44,586 nt of DNA from Desulfobacterales bacterium (GTDB lineage Bacteria > Desulfobacterota > Desulfobulbia > Desulfobulbales > JAGXFP01). Position numbers and translations under genes: made by a program. The DNA lies in assembly GCA_024637225.1 (NCBI GenBank), contig JAGXFP010000012.1, positions 1 to 44,586 on the forward strand. Reading direction: 5' to 3'. Below, one piece after another: positions 17,354 to 26,932 of the stretch; position 1 is the stretch's first letter, and each line of letters opens with the position of its first letter. The notes below the pieces were generated by a model that worked only from the letters and a program-made list of their open reading frames with translations, had not been told where the DNA came from and did not search any database.

Positions 17354-18652
17354 ATGATGGAAGAATTTAAAGATTATAAAGTAGCGGATATCAATCTGGC
17401 CGATTGGGGCCGCAAGGAAGTAGCAATCGCCGAAACCGAAATGCCCGGCCTGATGTCCACCCGGGAAGAGTTCGGCGCCGAGAAGCCCCTTAAGGGCGCG
17501 CGGATCGCCGGCTGCCTGCACATGACCATTCAGACCGCGGTGCTGATGGAGACTCTGGTCGAACTGGGCGCCGAGGTGCGCTGGTCATCCTGTAATATCT
17601 TCTCGACCCAGGACCATGCCGCCGCCGCCATGGCCGCCGCCAAAATCCCGACTTTCGCCTGGAAGGGCGAGAGTGAGGAGGAGTTCTGGTGGTGCATCGA
17701 ACAGACCATCTTCGGACCCGACGACTGGCGTCCCAACATGATTCTGGACGACGGCGGCGACCTGACCCAGATCATGCACGAAAAGTATCCCGAACTAATG
17801 AAAGACGTCAGGGGAATCAGCGAGGAGACCACCACCGGCGTACACCGCTTGAACGAGATGATGATGGATGGCTCGCTGCTGGCGCCCTCCTTCAATGTCA
17901 ACGATTCGGTAACCAAATCCAAGTTCGACAATCTCTACGGCTGCCGCGAATCGCTGCTGGACGGGATCAAGCGAGCCACCGACGTGATGATCGCCGGCAA
18001 GGTCGCGGTGGTATGCGGTTACGGCGATGTCGGCAAGGGTTGCGCCCAGGCTTTTCGCGGCATGGGCGCCCAGGTTATCGTCACCGAGATCGATCCGATC
18101 TGCGCCCTGCAGGCCGCCATGGAAGGCTTCCGGATCATGACCATGGAAGAGGCTGCCTCCATGGGTGATATATTTGTCACCTGTACCGGCAACCTGCACG
18201 TGATCAGCCGGCAGCACATGGACCAGATGAAAGATCAGGCCATCGTCTGCAATATCGGCCATTTCGATTCGGAAATCGACATCGCCGGTTTAAGGGATCT
18301 GGAATGGGAAAACATCAAGCCCCAGGTCGACCACGTCATCTTCCCCGACGGTAAGAAGATTATCGTTCTGGCCGAAGGCAGACTGGTCAATCTCGGCTGC
18401 GCCACCGGCCATCCCAGTTTCGTGATGAGCAATTCCTTTACCAACCAGGTGATGGCTCAGATCGAACTCTGGCAGAACCCAGGCAAATACGAGAAAAAGG
18501 TCTATTTCCTGCCCAAGGCCCTGGATGAGAAAGTGGCCATGCTCCATCTCAAGAAGATCGGCGCCAATCTCACCACTCTCACCGATGAGCAGGCCAAGTA
18601 TATCGGGGTACCGGCTGCGGGTCCCTTCAAGCCGGAATACTACCGTTATTAA
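17354..18652 (+). CDS. ahcY: Adenosylhomocysteinase
   Basis: 432 aa. It hydrolyses S-adenosylhomocysteine to homocysteine and adenosine, relieving product inhibition of SAM methyltransferases. Seen are the substrate-binding N-terminal region ([36 protein letters not shown]), DDGGDLT, the NAD Rossmann loop [11 protein letters not shown] (about 221-231), [16 protein letters not shown] and the C-terminal KPEYYRY that completes the neighbouring active site in the tetramer. Length is usual for the bacterial form (430-470). AAGGAAGGAG precedes the ATG. It closes the methyl cycle of the cluster and is followed by a strong terminator. Confidence 0.98.
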   Translation: MMEEFKDYKVADINLADWGRKEVAIAETEMPGLMSTREEFGAEKPLKGARIAGCLHMTIQTAVLMETLVELGAEVRWSSCNIFSTQDHAAAAMAAAKIPTFAWKGESEEEFWWCIEQTIFGPDDWRPNMILDDGGDLTQIMHEKYPELMKDVRGISEETTTGVHRLNEMMMDGSLLAPSFNVNDSVTKSKFDNLYGCRESLLDGIKRATDVMIAGKVAVVCGYGDVGKGCAQAFRGMGAQVIVTEIDPICALQAAMEGFRIMTMEEAASMGDIFVTCTGNLHVISRQHMDQMKDQAIVCNIGHFDSEIDIAGLRDLEWENIKPQVDHVIFPDGKKIIVLAEGRLVNLGCATGHPSFVMSNSFTNQVMAQIELWQNPGKYEKKVYFLPKALDEKVAMLHLKKIGANLTTLTDEQAKYIGVPAAGPFKPEYYRY

Positions 18653-18717
18653 AGCCTGTATAAAAGTGCGCCGGGAATGGCATCCGTCTCCCGGCGCACC
18701 GCAGGCATGAAAACCGA

Positions 18718-18756
18718 AGGGGAGGGACGTCTTCATCAAACGTCCCTCCCCTTTTG
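18718..18756 (+). terminator. Intrinsic terminator after ahcY
   Basis: AAGGGGAGGGACGT and ACGTCCCTCCCCTT form a 14-bp stem ending in T4. It marks the end of the methyl-transfer cluster. A weaker hairpin (GCGCCGGGA / TCCCGGCGC) lies just upstream at about 18668-18697. Confidence 0.9.
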
Positions 18757-18776
18757 TCATGCCGTTATGTTATTTG

Positions 18777-18900
18777 ATGACGTATCGCAAAAACTGATTT
18801 TACACGTCTTTACGAGAAGCGAAGCGAGGAAGTAATACCAGTCTTTTCAGCTAGCTACACGTTTCCGGCTTGCTTCGCTATTGCTCGCAATGACTTGATT
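18777..18900. repeat. Palindromic repeat (GTCATTGCGAGC type) inside element-like ends
   Basis: The left end TGATGACGTATCGCAAAAAC resembles the terminus of the 125-bp family. The interior pairs ACGAGAAGCGAAGCGAGGAAG with GCTTGCTTCGCTATTGCTCG. It lies between ahcY and the convergent rubrerythrin-like gene. Confidence 0.65.
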
Positions 18901-18937
18901 TTTGACTTTCTGCCAATTTGCCATAATTTTTTGCAAA

Positions 18938-19462
18938 TTACAGATTTTTCCTCACCAGTTCCAGGTGATCATTCTCCACCTCGATCAGGGCCTGGAAGAT
19001 ATCCCGGACCCGCGATTCCGTAGCTTCTCCCAGAAACTTTTTATAATGCTTGATGGCATCGCCCTCGAGTTTCTCGGTCTTATGGAGAGACTCGTCACGG
19101 TCCTGGGTACAGAGTTTTTCGATAAATGCGATTTCACAATCAGGCTCCTTGCCGATCAGCTTGCCGACCACTTCGGCATGTTCCAGTTCGACTTTGGCGA
19201 TGGCCTTGAACATCGCCAGGATGAACTGATCCCCCGTTTTCTTCCTGATGCACTGATAGATTTTCGAAGCTTTGATTTCAAGATCATAGGTGAACTCGAG
19301 ATTCTTCCGCGATACCTCGCTGAGCTCGGGCACCACCGGTTCGATATAGTCATCGGCCTCCACAAGCCATTGCCGGTGGGCTCCGCAAAAAGGACAATGA
19401 GTCGACTTTTTCTCCGCCAGACTGGCTTCCCCGCAAATCGTGCATCTGAATACCATAACCAT
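18938..19462 (-). CDS. Rubrerythrin-like ferritin-fold protein with N-terminal zinc ribbon
   Basis: 174 aa. Residues 6-27 hold a rubredoxin-like CTIC...CPFC knuckle (CxxC-x12-CxxC). Residues about 45-174 form a four-helix ferritin-like bundle, with EYT-like and ExxH motifs: an LEIKASKIYQ helix, KVELEHAEVVGKLIG, EKLEGDAIKHYKKFL and LIEVENDHLELV. The two helix-borne E/ExxH sets would hold a diiron site. Rubrerythrins reduce peroxide in anaerobes, and the reversed domain order (ribbon first) is known. AAGGTG lies 9 nt before the ATG at 19462. It is a single gene; the 236 bp to the next gene holds nothing visible. Confidence 0.85.
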   Translation of the reverse strand: MVMVFRCTICGEASLAEKKSTHCPFCGAHRQWLVEADDYIEPVVPELSEVSRKNLEFTYDLEIKASKIYQCIRKKTGDQFILAMFKAIAKVELEHAEVVGKLIGKEPDCEIAFIEKLCTQDRDESLHKTEKLEGDAIKHYKKFLGEATESRVRDIFQALIEVENDHLELVRKNL

Positions 19463-19698
19463 TTGTTTTCACCTTACAGGTTTTTATGTTGAACCGGGCA
19501 AAGATCCGGACCAGGCCTTCTTGCCCTGAAAAAGTTACCCGGGAATAGCGCGCTCGGACAAGTCTCCAACCGGGTGTATTCCGGGTCCGGACGGGCCGAG
19601 ATCAATAGACCACTTTCAGAAACCCAACATCATGACTAACGACTTCCTTTCACTTCATTCAGCCTGACCCACTTTATCGAACCGTCTGTTTTTCCTGT

Positions 19699-21003
19699 TC
19701 AGTAACTATATGAGGTAGACAGAAAGATGGCATAGCCGATTGATTCAACATCCTGGATGGTCGGATTGTCGGTGAAGACCTGGGCCTCGCCCTCGCCGTA
19801 GTTGACCGCGAACCCGCCGGTAATCGACGAGTTGCGTGAAAATCTGGTCAGACTGGCGCTCATCCCGTATAAATCGAGATGCTCATTCTGGTTCCGGTCG
19901 CCGGCCGTCAGTTCGGAGGTGTTGGCGCTCTGGCTGAATAAGCCCAGACGCAGGGCCGCCTGTGGCGAGAAATACCATTCCGCTCCCAGGGCGAAATCCA
20001 GGGTTTCCTCACGGTCTCCGAAAAAGGCATCGTCGACCGATGAGTAGTAAGAAAGATCGCCGGAGAGCAGCAGTGATTCCGAGGCGAACCAAGCGAGCCC
20101 CAGACGGGTATTTACCGGGTGCTCCCGCTCGTTATCGAAATTGGTCATCAGGGCCCGGCTGTTTGAAACATCACCCTGGATCTCCGAGCGGCTCGTGGTC
20201 TGGAAGGTCGTATCGGAGTAGAACACCTGGACCTGGCTGATCCGCAGGCCCAGCGAAAGTTTATCGACCGGGGTCCACATGATGCCGAAAATCGGCTCAA
20301 ACCCGTATTCATAAGATTCCTCGTAATTGTTGATCCACTCAAAATCCCGGTAGGTATTGCCGAGGCTGAAATTGTCGAGCAGCACATACTCGTTCTTGAT
20401 GAAATCTTTCTCCCGGTAATGAAAAAAACCGGTCAGGCCGATGGAGAATTTCCGATTCAACTCCCGCGCGTAACTCGGACCGAACTTGTAGGTATTGTCC
20501 CGTTTGTGAATGTTGATGGTATAGGAGAAGACATCGATCCCGGCCAGACTGGAAGGGAAGCTCTCGTTGAACTGCTGGTCCTGGTCTTCGGTCAAAAGAT
20601 CCGGCGCTGCAAACGACAAACCGAGATAACCGCCCCCTATAGGCTGGATGATTCCGAAGAAGTTCGGCAACACCGAATAGCTCTCTCGCTTCCAGTCATA
20701 ACGGCCGCCGAGCACCGATTCATAGGTTTTTTCGGTGGAGCTGAAGGTGTTGGCGCTGGCGGTGAGATTGGCGGATCGGGCGTAAACGATGCCGGCCGGA
20801 TTGTAATAGGTGCCGGCCGGATCATCGGAAACCGCGGTATAGGCCCCGCCCATGCCTGCGGCCCGGTCGCCGATCAGCTGATTGGCGTAATGATCCTCAT
20901 CGCCGTAAACCGGGGAAGTCAGCAGAATAGCCGAGAGCATCACGCCCAGACCGGTAGTTTTTTTAAAAAGGGAAAATCCTGGACGTTCATCTGCTCTGTT
21001 CAT
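19699..21003 (-). CDS. FadL-like outer membrane beta-barrel protein
   Basis: 434 aa. It has a signal peptide at 1-33 (FKKTTGLGVMLSAILLTSPVYG), then the family hallmark RAAGMGGAYTAVSDDPAGTY and YNPAGI (residues about 47-70), as in OmpP1/FadL hydrophobic-substrate transporters. Many alternating strands follow, and the chain ends in an aromatic residue (STSYSY). The substrate is unknown. The ATG at 21003 (GGAGAGATTTG upstream) was preferred to the TTG at 21006. It overlaps the upstream protease gene by 17 nt, so the two are probably co-translated. Confidence 0.87.
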   Translation of the reverse strand: MNRADERPGFSLFKKTTGLGVMLSAILLTSPVYGDEDHYANQLIGDRAAGMGGAYTAVSDDPAGTYYNPAGIVYARSANLTASANTFSSTEKTYESVLGGRYDWKRESYSVLPNFFGIIQPIGGGYLGLSFAAPDLLTEDQDQQFNESFPSSLAGIDVFSYTINIHKRDNTYKFGPSYARELNRKFSIGLTGFFHYREKDFIKNEYVLLDNFSLGNTYRDFEWINNYEESYEYGFEPIFGIMWTPVDKLSLGLRISQVQVFYSDTTFQTTSRSEIQGDVSNSRALMTNFDNEREHPVNTRLGLAWFASESLLLSGDLSYYSSVDDAFFGDREETLDFALGAEWYFSPQAALRLGLFSQSANTSELTAGDRNQNEHLDLYGMSASLTRFSRNSSITGGFAVNYGEGEAQVFTDNPTIQDVESIGYAIFLSTSYSY

Positions 21004-21841
21004 CAAATCTCTCCTTCAGAATGGGACCGGTGACCTTGTCCAGGCCCGTTTCGGTTGCCGCCCGATCAAGAGCGGCCAGACGCTCGGCAAAAGGCGGATG
21101 GGTCCGGTTGTAGATTTCCAGTTCGGGATCGCCGCTTGTCTCAAGTTTAGCGAGATATCTGCGCAGACCGCCGGGATCGTAGCCGGTCACGGCCAGGAGA
21201 ATGAGGCCATTCTGGTCGGCCTCGGCCTCGTCCCGGTGACTGTACCCTTGCTTGAACAATATATCGAGGGCCTCGTCAACCGCCTGCTTGAAAGCGACCC
21301 TGGCCGGATCGCCGATCGCCCCGATCAGATGGGCCAGTCCGGCCTGGGCCGAGCCCCCTTCCCCCTTGATCTTCACTTCCCGGACAATGTGGCGTGAGTC
21401 GACATGGGCGATCTCGTGGGCGAGCACCGCGGCCAGTTCCGCTTCATCGGCCATATTGGCGATGGCGCCCCTGGTCACGAATATGTAGCCGCCGGGAGCG
21501 GCATAGGCGTTAATTGTCGAACTGGCCAGCACCGCGAACCGATAATCGAGGCCGGAACGGTTGGAGTGGAGGGCGACCCCCCGGCCGACCAGATTCAGGT
21601 AGCGGTTCAGTTTATCGTCCCGGTCCAGCTGATATCTGCCGAGAATATGGGCCGCCACCTCCCGCCCGAAGCTGATTTCAGCAGCGAGATCGGCGTCGGT
21701 GATCTCCTCGTCCGCCAACTTTTCGGAAATCCGGGCCCGGAAGTCAGCCGGTTCGGCCATAACCCGGGCCTGGAGCAGAAAGGTCAGGCCCAGGAGAACA
21801 GCCGCCGCCGTCCATAACTTTGCGCTCTTCATCGTTTTCAT
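20987..21841 (-). CDS. M48-family exported zinc metalloprotease
   Basis: 284 aa. A signal peptide (residues 1-29, LWTAAAVLLGLTFLLQARVMA) precedes an M48 peptidase domain. H142-E143-x2-H146 (VLAHEIAHVDSRH) binds zinc, and the downstream SHRDEAEAD glutamate (about 207) is the third ligand. The NAYAAPGGYIFVTRGAI strand is typical of BepA/LoiP-like proteases, which act in periplasmic outer-membrane protein quality control. It lacks a TPR tail, so it is closer to short LoiP-type proteins. It overlaps the SH3-like gene by 4 nt (ATGA) and the outer membrane protein gene by 17 nt. A shared role in outer membrane assembly is inferred. Confidence 0.9.
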   Translation of the reverse strand: MKTMKSAKLWTAAAVLLGLTFLLQARVMAEPADFRARISEKLADEEITDADLAAEISFGREVAAHILGRYQLDRDDKLNRYLNLVGRGVALHSNRSGLDYRFAVLASSTINAYAAPGGYIFVTRGAIANMADEAELAAVLAHEIAHVDSRHIVREVKIKGEGGSAQAGLAHLIGAIGDPARVAFKQAVDEALDILFKQGYSHRDEAEADQNGLILLAVTGYDPGGLRRYLAKLETSGDPELEIYNRTHPPFAERLAALDRAATETGLDKVTGPILKERFDEQSR

Positions 21842-22314
21842 GGTTGCAACCCCTTGCTCAGGAATTCAATCACCTCGGCCTCGGGCGGGTTAATCCCCTC
21901 CATATAGGATAAGGCGCTGTAATCGGTGGTGTTATCGGCACTTAACCGGCGCCGGTCGTCCGCTGCCAGGCCGCGGGCCGCCCCGGCCGTGGCGACCGCC
22001 GAGGCGCGCCGTCTCGCACTGGTGCCGATCCCCGAATCGGCCTTGATCACACCCTTTCCGGCCCGGGCCGGCTGGTCCGCGACCAATAGTTTAGCAACCC
22101 AACCGGTAACCGCGCCGGATCGCACCTCATACCATCTATCCTCCCCGGCGAGCTTCACCATCTCATCCCCCTTCGCAAAGGTGGCAAGCTGCCGGGCCGC
22201 GAAGGACGGTTTTGCATAGAGATCAGCTTTGAGACTGCGGACATACAAGAGCTCCTCGGCCTGGACCGGACCGGCCAGCCCAACAGAGAATAAAACCAGA
22301 AAAACCATCTTCAT
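21838..22314 (-). CDS. Exported SH3-like domain protein
   Basis: 158 aa from the ATG at 22314, preceded by GGGGGTG; the longer frame from 22374 was rejected. Residues 1-19 are a signal peptide (FLVLFSVGLAGPVQA). Residues about 22-75 form a bacterial SH3 fold (LYVRSLKADLYAKPSFAARQ, DRWYEVRSGAVTGWVAKLLV), which often binds peptidoglycan or peptides in the periplasm. The C-terminal 80 residues are Ala/Arg-rich and probably disordered. It is the first gene of the SH3, M48, OMP overlap set. The function beyond envelope association is unknown. Confidence 0.82.
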   Translation of the reverse strand: MKMVFLVLFSVGLAGPVQAEELLYVRSLKADLYAKPSFAARQLATFAKGDEMVKLAGEDRWYEVRSGAVTGWVAKLLVADQPARAGKGVIKADSGIGTSARRRASAVATAGAARGLAADDRRRLSADNTTDYSALSYMEGINPPEAEVIEFLSKGLQP

Positions 22315-22476
22315 AATCACCCCCAAACCGGGATTCAGGTTAGCAGACAAAAAAGTCCAGGATAGGTACCACAATGTGTGCAGCTAGGAACTTAGGTGCT
22401 TTCACGGGTTTTTGGCAAGCTTTTTTTGACGAAAAGGTTCATCTAAATCAATCCACCAGCGAAAAGTCAAAATCCC

Positions 22477-22603
22477 GAGGGCTAAGCGGCAATCACCGGA
22501 TCCAAGGCGCGCGAATTCAGGAAAATGCAGAGTATTTCTGAACTCTGCAATGACGAAACAATTTGCAGCAACGCGGGAGCTGGCGACTTTTTGCGACGCC
22601 ATC
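22477..22603 (+). repeat. Inverted-repeat element, A-type copy behind cyclase
   Basis: 127 bp from GAGGGCTAAG to GCGACGCCATC, with core GGATCCAAGGCGCGCGAATT and GGAGCTGGCGACTTTTTGCG. It shares its core with the 12019 and 31508 copies. It ends 3 bp from the stop codon of the minus-strand cyclase gene. Confidence 0.88.
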
Positions 22604-22605
22604 AT

Positions 22606-24774
22606 TTATTTGGATTCCAGATTGTAGGCGCCATCCCAATCAGCCATCGGCTCCACCTCGGCCAGGGCTCGGCAGCGTTCACCCAATAATTCAGCGAAAC
22701 GGGGATAGGGCAACCGACTGTAGATTTCGGCCGCCTCGTGCCAGCGCTGGTTCTGATAGAACTCGAAAGCGGTCAGCGCCAGCTCGGCATTTGCCCGACA
22801 CCGGGCCGCAACCTCCGGCGCCTCTTCCGGACCGGCCAGGGGAGCATAGATTCTGATCGGCTGCTCCTTACCTTTGACCCGGACCCGGTCGACCGGCATC
22901 ACCGGAATATCGATCCCCATAGCTGCCAGGGTATACTCCGAGATAATCACCGGCAAACCGTAGAACTTGGTAAGCCCTTCCAGCCGGGAGGCGAGGTTGA
23001 CGTTGTCGCCGATCACCGTGTAGTCCATCTTGCGAGCCGAGCCGATATTGCCGAGCACCACCTCGCCGGAGTTGATGCCGATACCGATGTCGATTGCCCG
23101 ATAGCCCCGATCGAGCAGGTCGCGGTTAACCTCCGGCAGTTTCGCGATCATGTCGAGGGCGGCCAGCACCGCCTGGCCGGCGTGGTCGTCGACCTTCAAG
23201 GGCGCCCCCCAGAAGGCCATCAGGGCGTCACCGATAAACTTATCCAGGGTACCCTTCCGGTCGAAAATCACCTCGGTCATTGCCCCGAAATGGCAGTTGA
23301 GCAGATCGACCAGCTGCGAAGCGCTCAATACCTCGGACACCGAGGTGAAGCCCCGGATATCGGAAAAGAGCACGGTCATCTCCTCGGTCTGGCCCACCTC
23401 GCCCAGGCTGACTTCGTCGTGGTGGGCCAGCAGTTCGCTCATGATCTCCGGTGAGACGTAGCGTGAAAAGAGCTTCCGCACCTTAAGCTTGTCCCGTCCC
23501 TCGGTAAAACTGAGATAGGCGAAGGAGACCAGATAGGCGGCAGCGACCGCCGCCAGTGGCGGGGCGATCTCGTAAACGGTATTCGCGCCGAAACGGCTGA
23601 AGGCCCAGATGAAAAAAGCGGCTCCGTAGAGAAGGGGCAGTCCGGCCCGGACGGTGAAGTTACTGAGCCGGAAGATGGTCGCCATGGTCAACAGGGTAAA
23701 GACCGCAATCAGGGCCACGGTCAAGCCGCGGCCCACCGGCCGGAGAAAGTCCCGTTCCAGCAGATTGGCGGCGGCCCAGGCATGGATCAGCACCCCGGGC
23801 GTCTTGGTGGAGGTCGGGGTGGCCTTGATGTCCTCCAGGCCGGCGGCGCTGGCGCCGATAAAAACGATCTTGCCCTCGAATTCGCCGGGATCGATCAGCA
23901 GGTTTTCGATCTCGCCGGCATAGATGCTCTTCAGCGAAGCAAGGATGCCGCTGGCCGAGTACTCGTTATTGATCCCGTAGGGTTTGACCAGATAGTTCTC
24001 CTGGTCGTCCACCGGAACCCGGAGTTGCCCGAGAAGGAGATGGCGGTCGCTGAACCGCGCCGGATCGCCGCCGGCCAATTCGTCCAACAGCGGTGCCAGA
24101 GCCAGGGCCGGATAGAGACTGCCGTGATACTCCCTGAACAGCCGGATACGGCGGTAGATTCCGTCGGGGTCGGCATCCATGCCGACCACCCCGATTCCTC
24201 CGGCCGCCTGGTACAAGCCGGGGAAAGGCAGGGAAAAGTTGTTGTGGATATCACTTCGGAAGCCGCGGCCCTCAACGGCGAAGGGACCGCGGAAGTCCTC
24301 CGGCATCGGCCGGTTCAGGCTGCCGCTTTCGATCTCGTCTTCCCGGTCAACAATGATCTGAGCGGCGTGGTAGACCATGCCGTACTCCCGGGTCGCCTCG
24401 GCCAGGGCCCGGTCGCTCTCCCGCTTGGCCGGGGTGGAATTATCGTTCTCGGTCAGGAGCAGATCGAAAACCACGGCCCGGGCTCCGCCCATTGCGAAGA
24501 ATTCGAGAAAATCGACATAGACCCGCCGCGGCCAGGGAAAGCGCCCGAACTCCCCATTCATATCCCGCAGGGAAGACTCGTCGATCATCACCACGGCAAT
24601 TCCAGGGGCGATTTCGCTCTTTTCGGTATAAAAGCCCATGCGCTGGTCGAGCAGCACCCATTCCAGACGGGTGAAGGCCCCGGCCAGATAAAGCCAGACC
24701 ACCGCGGCGGACACGAAAACCGCCACTATCGTCTGCCGGAAAATCCTTGTTTTCAGCAAGTTTTTTACAACCAT
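22606..24774 (-). CDS. CHASE2-domain adenylate/guanylate cyclase
   Basis: 722 aa from the ATG at 24774 (GGGGGG lies upstream; the TTG at 24798 is weaker). One N-terminal membrane helix (about 10-32) is followed by an extracytoplasmic CHASE2 sensor (about 35-320: VVMIDESSLRDM, FPWPRRVYVDFLEFF, VVFDLLLTEND). Three membrane helices (about 325-410) precede a class III cyclase domain (about 460-640). Metal-binding Asp residues lie in LFSDIRGFTS and FIGDALMAFWG, and GIGINSGEVVLGNIGS and GDNVNLASRLEGL are conserved. It senses an envelope signal and makes a cyclic nucleotide. A short C-terminal helical part ends the protein. ATP versus GTP cannot be decided by eye. Confidence 0.93.
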   Translation of the reverse strand: MVVKNLLKTRIFRQTIVAVFVSAAVVWLYLAGAFTRLEWVLLDQRMGFYTEKSEIAPGIAVVMIDESSLRDMNGEFGRFPWPRRVYVDFLEFFAMGGARAVVFDLLLTENDNSTPAKRESDRALAEATREYGMVYHAAQIIVDREDEIESGSLNRPMPEDFRGPFAVEGRGFRSDIHNNFSLPFPGLYQAAGGIGVVGMDADPDGIYRRIRLFREYHGSLYPALALAPLLDELAGGDPARFSDRHLLLGQLRVPVDDQENYLVKPYGINNEYSASGILASLKSIYAGEIENLLIDPGEFEGKIVFIGASAAGLEDIKATPTSTKTPGVLIHAWAAANLLERDFLRPVGRGLTVALIAVFTLLTMATIFRLSNFTVRAGLPLLYGAAFFIWAFSRFGANTVYEIAPPLAAVAAAYLVSFAYLSFTEGRDKLKVRKLFSRYVSPEIMSELLAHHDEVSLGEVGQTEEMTVLFSDIRGFTSVSEVLSASQLVDLLNCHFGAMTEVIFDRKGTLDKFIGDALMAFWGAPLKVDDHAGQAVLAALDMIAKLPEVNRDLLDRGYRAIDIGIGINSGEVVLGNIGSARKMDYTVIGDNVNLASRLEGLTKFYGLPVIISEYTLAAMGIDIPVMPVDRVRVKGKEQPIRIYAPLAGPEEAPEVAARCRANAELALTAFEFYQNQRWHEAAEIYSRLPYPRFAELLGERCRALAEVEPMADWDGAYNLESK

Positions 24775-24815
24775 CGGCCCCCCCGGAATTTTATTCAAGA
24801 CTCCGAATTCCGCAC

Positions 24816-24821
24816 ATTATA
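24816..24821 (-). promoter_or_regulatory. Candidate -10 box for cyclase gene
   Basis: On the minus strand it reads TATAAT, about 42 bp upstream of the ATG at 24774, with no clear -35 match. The divergent gap 24775-25152 holds no gene otherwise. Confidence 0.4.
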
Positions 24822-25152
24822 GCGTTAATGGAATTGACTTGCTTCCGGTTTTTGCGGGCAAGGAAATCATGGCGGGCCACTAAAGCATCAGCGCAGGACA
24901 CTGGTCCCAAAACAACTTGTTATTTGGACGGCATGGTTTATTGTCGTGCTAATGCCGGAAAAAAAAGAATGACAGCCCCGGCACCCTGCATCATGTCAGG
25001 GATAGGAGGTTAAGGGGACCGCTCCAGTTATGCGGTTAACTTCAACAAACAGTCACAAACGATCTTTTCCAGAACCGGTACAAATCAATCGTCTGCAAGA
25101 ATGACCCCGACCTCCTGGAATTGACCAGATACATCCCAGCGGAGAAGAGAAC

Positions 25153-25794
25153 ATGCCAATATCGGATCCCCTGAACACCAGTGCCGTCTTTTTCGCTCTT
25201 CTTGCCCTGATCTTTTTTATAAAAATGATCGGCGGCATCAGGAAGGGAAGAATGTTCTCCTCCTCTACCTGCTGCCTGACCACCCTGCTGATGCTTACCG
25301 CAGCCGCCCTGCTCGCCACCATAAGCATTGCCACCCACGGCTACCAAGCCCTTACCAGGGAGGAGCTTGCGGCAACGGTAAATATCGACCCCCTCGGCAA
25401 GCAGCGGTTCAAGGCCCGGGTGATCCTGGCCGACGGCAGTGAACAAAGCTTTATCCTTGCAGGTGATCAGTTTTATGTCGACGCTCATATTCTCAAGTGG
25501 AAATCCCTGGCCAACATCTTCGGACTTCACACCTCCTATGAACTCGATCGGGTCGGAGGCCGGTATCTGACTTTACAGGATGAAATAACCAGGGAGCGCA
25601 CCGTCTATTCGCTGTCGAATAACAAACCCCTGAACATGTATGACCTCCGGCGAAAGTTTGCCGTGTTTGCCCCCCTCTTGGACACCGACTACGGCTCCGC
25701 CACTTTTATCAACTCGAACCGGCCGCAGGAGTATAAGTTACTGGTTTCCACCACCGGCCTGCTGATCCGAAAAAGCGACAACCGGCCGGATTAA
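25153..25794 (+). CDS. Conserved membrane-anchored protein of unknown function
   Basis: 213 aa. Two hydrophobic helices (about 11-25 and 40-60) are followed by a soluble, strand-rich domain. Recognisable landmarks are THGYQALTREELAATV, LAGDQFYVDAHILKWKSLAN and the tail LLVSTTGLLIRK. I recall such proteins as conserved in several proteobacteria, sometimes labelled as transporters, but two helices are too few for a transporter. AGCGGAGAAGAG precedes the ATG. It stands alone between the divergent cyclase gene and the outer membrane protein gene. The function is unknown. Confidence 0.7.
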   Translation: MPISDPLNTSAVFFALLALIFFIKMIGGIRKGRMFSSSTCCLTTLLMLTAAALLATISIATHGYQALTREELAATVNIDPLGKQRFKARVILADGSEQSFILAGDQFYVDAHILKWKSLANIFGLHTSYELDRVGGRYLTLQDEITRERTVYSLSNNKPLNMYDLRRKFAVFAPLLDTDYGSATFINSNRPQEYKLLVSTTGLLIRKSDNRPD

Positions 25795-26000
25795 CCGCCA
25801 ACGCACGAGGAATGATTTCGTCCCAGTTTCTGCCGCGTTCCCGGACCACCGCCGCCGGGATGATCTGAAATCGCAAGCAGATATAAATTTGTTGAAGTTG
25901 CAAAGGGATGTTAAGTTGGCCAAATGTCACAATCCATACTAAATTGGGAAACTCGGGAACCAAACCGATCAGAACAACCACTTTCACAAGGGGGAGTGAG

Positions 26001-26591
26001 ATGATTTCCATCCATAACACCATTAAGGCCTTTTTGCTCCTGGCCATTGCGGCCCTGATCTTTATTCCGGCCAGCGCCGTCGCCGCGGACTTTGTCATCA
26101 TCCTGAAAAGCGGGGCCGCCTTTCTTTCCGACGACGACCAGAGACTAGACGGCGAGACCAGGGATTTTGACCACTCAAGCAACAAGACCCTGGGCCTGGC
26201 CTGGGAGATCCGCAATTCCAGGAACGTGGGACTTGGCATGGAATACCTCACCTTCGAGCATGATTTCACCTCACCTTCCTCCGAGGGTTACACCAAAACC
26301 CAACTCTATCTCTTCAGTGCCCGCAAGTACTTCGCCATGGATTCAATGGTCCATCCCTTCGTCGGTATCGGTCTGGGCTGGGGATACTCCAGGTTCTACC
26401 GCGATTACGATACCGACCGGGACTGGAATCCCGCCCTGCAGCTTTCCACCGGCCTGGAGATCCAGTTTGCCGAGGAATTCGGCATCTATATCGAAGCCAG
26501 GGGTCTGGCCTCCGAAACCGAGGGCGAAAGGAATAACGAGTTTGATTTTTCCGGACCCGGTTTGATGGCCGGCGCGAGTTTTATTTTCTAG
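26001..26591 (+). CDS. Small outer membrane beta-barrel protein
   Basis: 196 aa from the ATG at 26001 (GGGGGAGTGAG upstream). Residues 1-28 are a signal peptide (IKAFLLLAIAALIFIPASAVAA). The rest reads as amphipathic strands of an eight-strand barrel (NVGLGMEYLTFEHDF, HPFVGIGLGWGYSRFY, EFGIYIEARGLASE, PGLMAGASFIF) and ends in Phe, the usual outer membrane targeting residue. It is OmpW- or OmpA-barrel-like in size. No ligand-specific motif is visible. Confidence 0.82.
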   Translation: MISIHNTIKAFLLLAIAALIFIPASAVAADFVIILKSGAAFLSDDDQRLDGETRDFDHSSNKTLGLAWEIRNSRNVGLGMEYLTFEHDFTSPSSEGYTKTQLYLFSARKYFAMDSMVHPFVGIGLGWGYSRFYRDYDTDRDWNPALQLSTGLEIQFAEEFGIYIEARGLASETEGERNNEFDFSGPGLMAGASFIF

Positions 26592-26932
26592 CCGGCTTTT
26601 GGCAGGAGTCCGGAAAATGGGAATTTTGCCAAGGGCGTGGTTCGGTTGGCACCTGAAAAACACAAGTAGAGGACGGCAAGGTACTTGTACCACGCCGACC
26701 AAAAGTCTCGCGAGATTGCGAAGGGATTTCGCGGGCCGACAAGGCGCGACTTCCCGCATCCAGCAGCGCTCGGTAACGGAAGGCGCAACGCGGTTGGCAC
26801 GGGCAGAAAAGTGGTGGTGGAGGCCCTGGCGGCTGCCATTTCCTTAACAAAGGACAGGGGGAGGATTTATGTTGTCGAGGGGAAAATGCGCTTAATTTTG
26901 GATTTGCCGGCCGGCAGCGTTTAAGCCGAGCG
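26592..26932. other. Intergenic region, no supported gene
   Basis: 340 bp between an outer membrane protein gene and the convergent thioredoxin-like gene. Short frames exist on both strands, but none has a ribosome-binding site or a recognisable domain. The composition is mixed and there is no clear terminator. Confidence 0.5.

Noticed and set aside
26685..26924. 79-codon plus-strand frame between two real genes
   Set aside because: No ribosome-binding site or domain, and it overlaps other equally weak frames.
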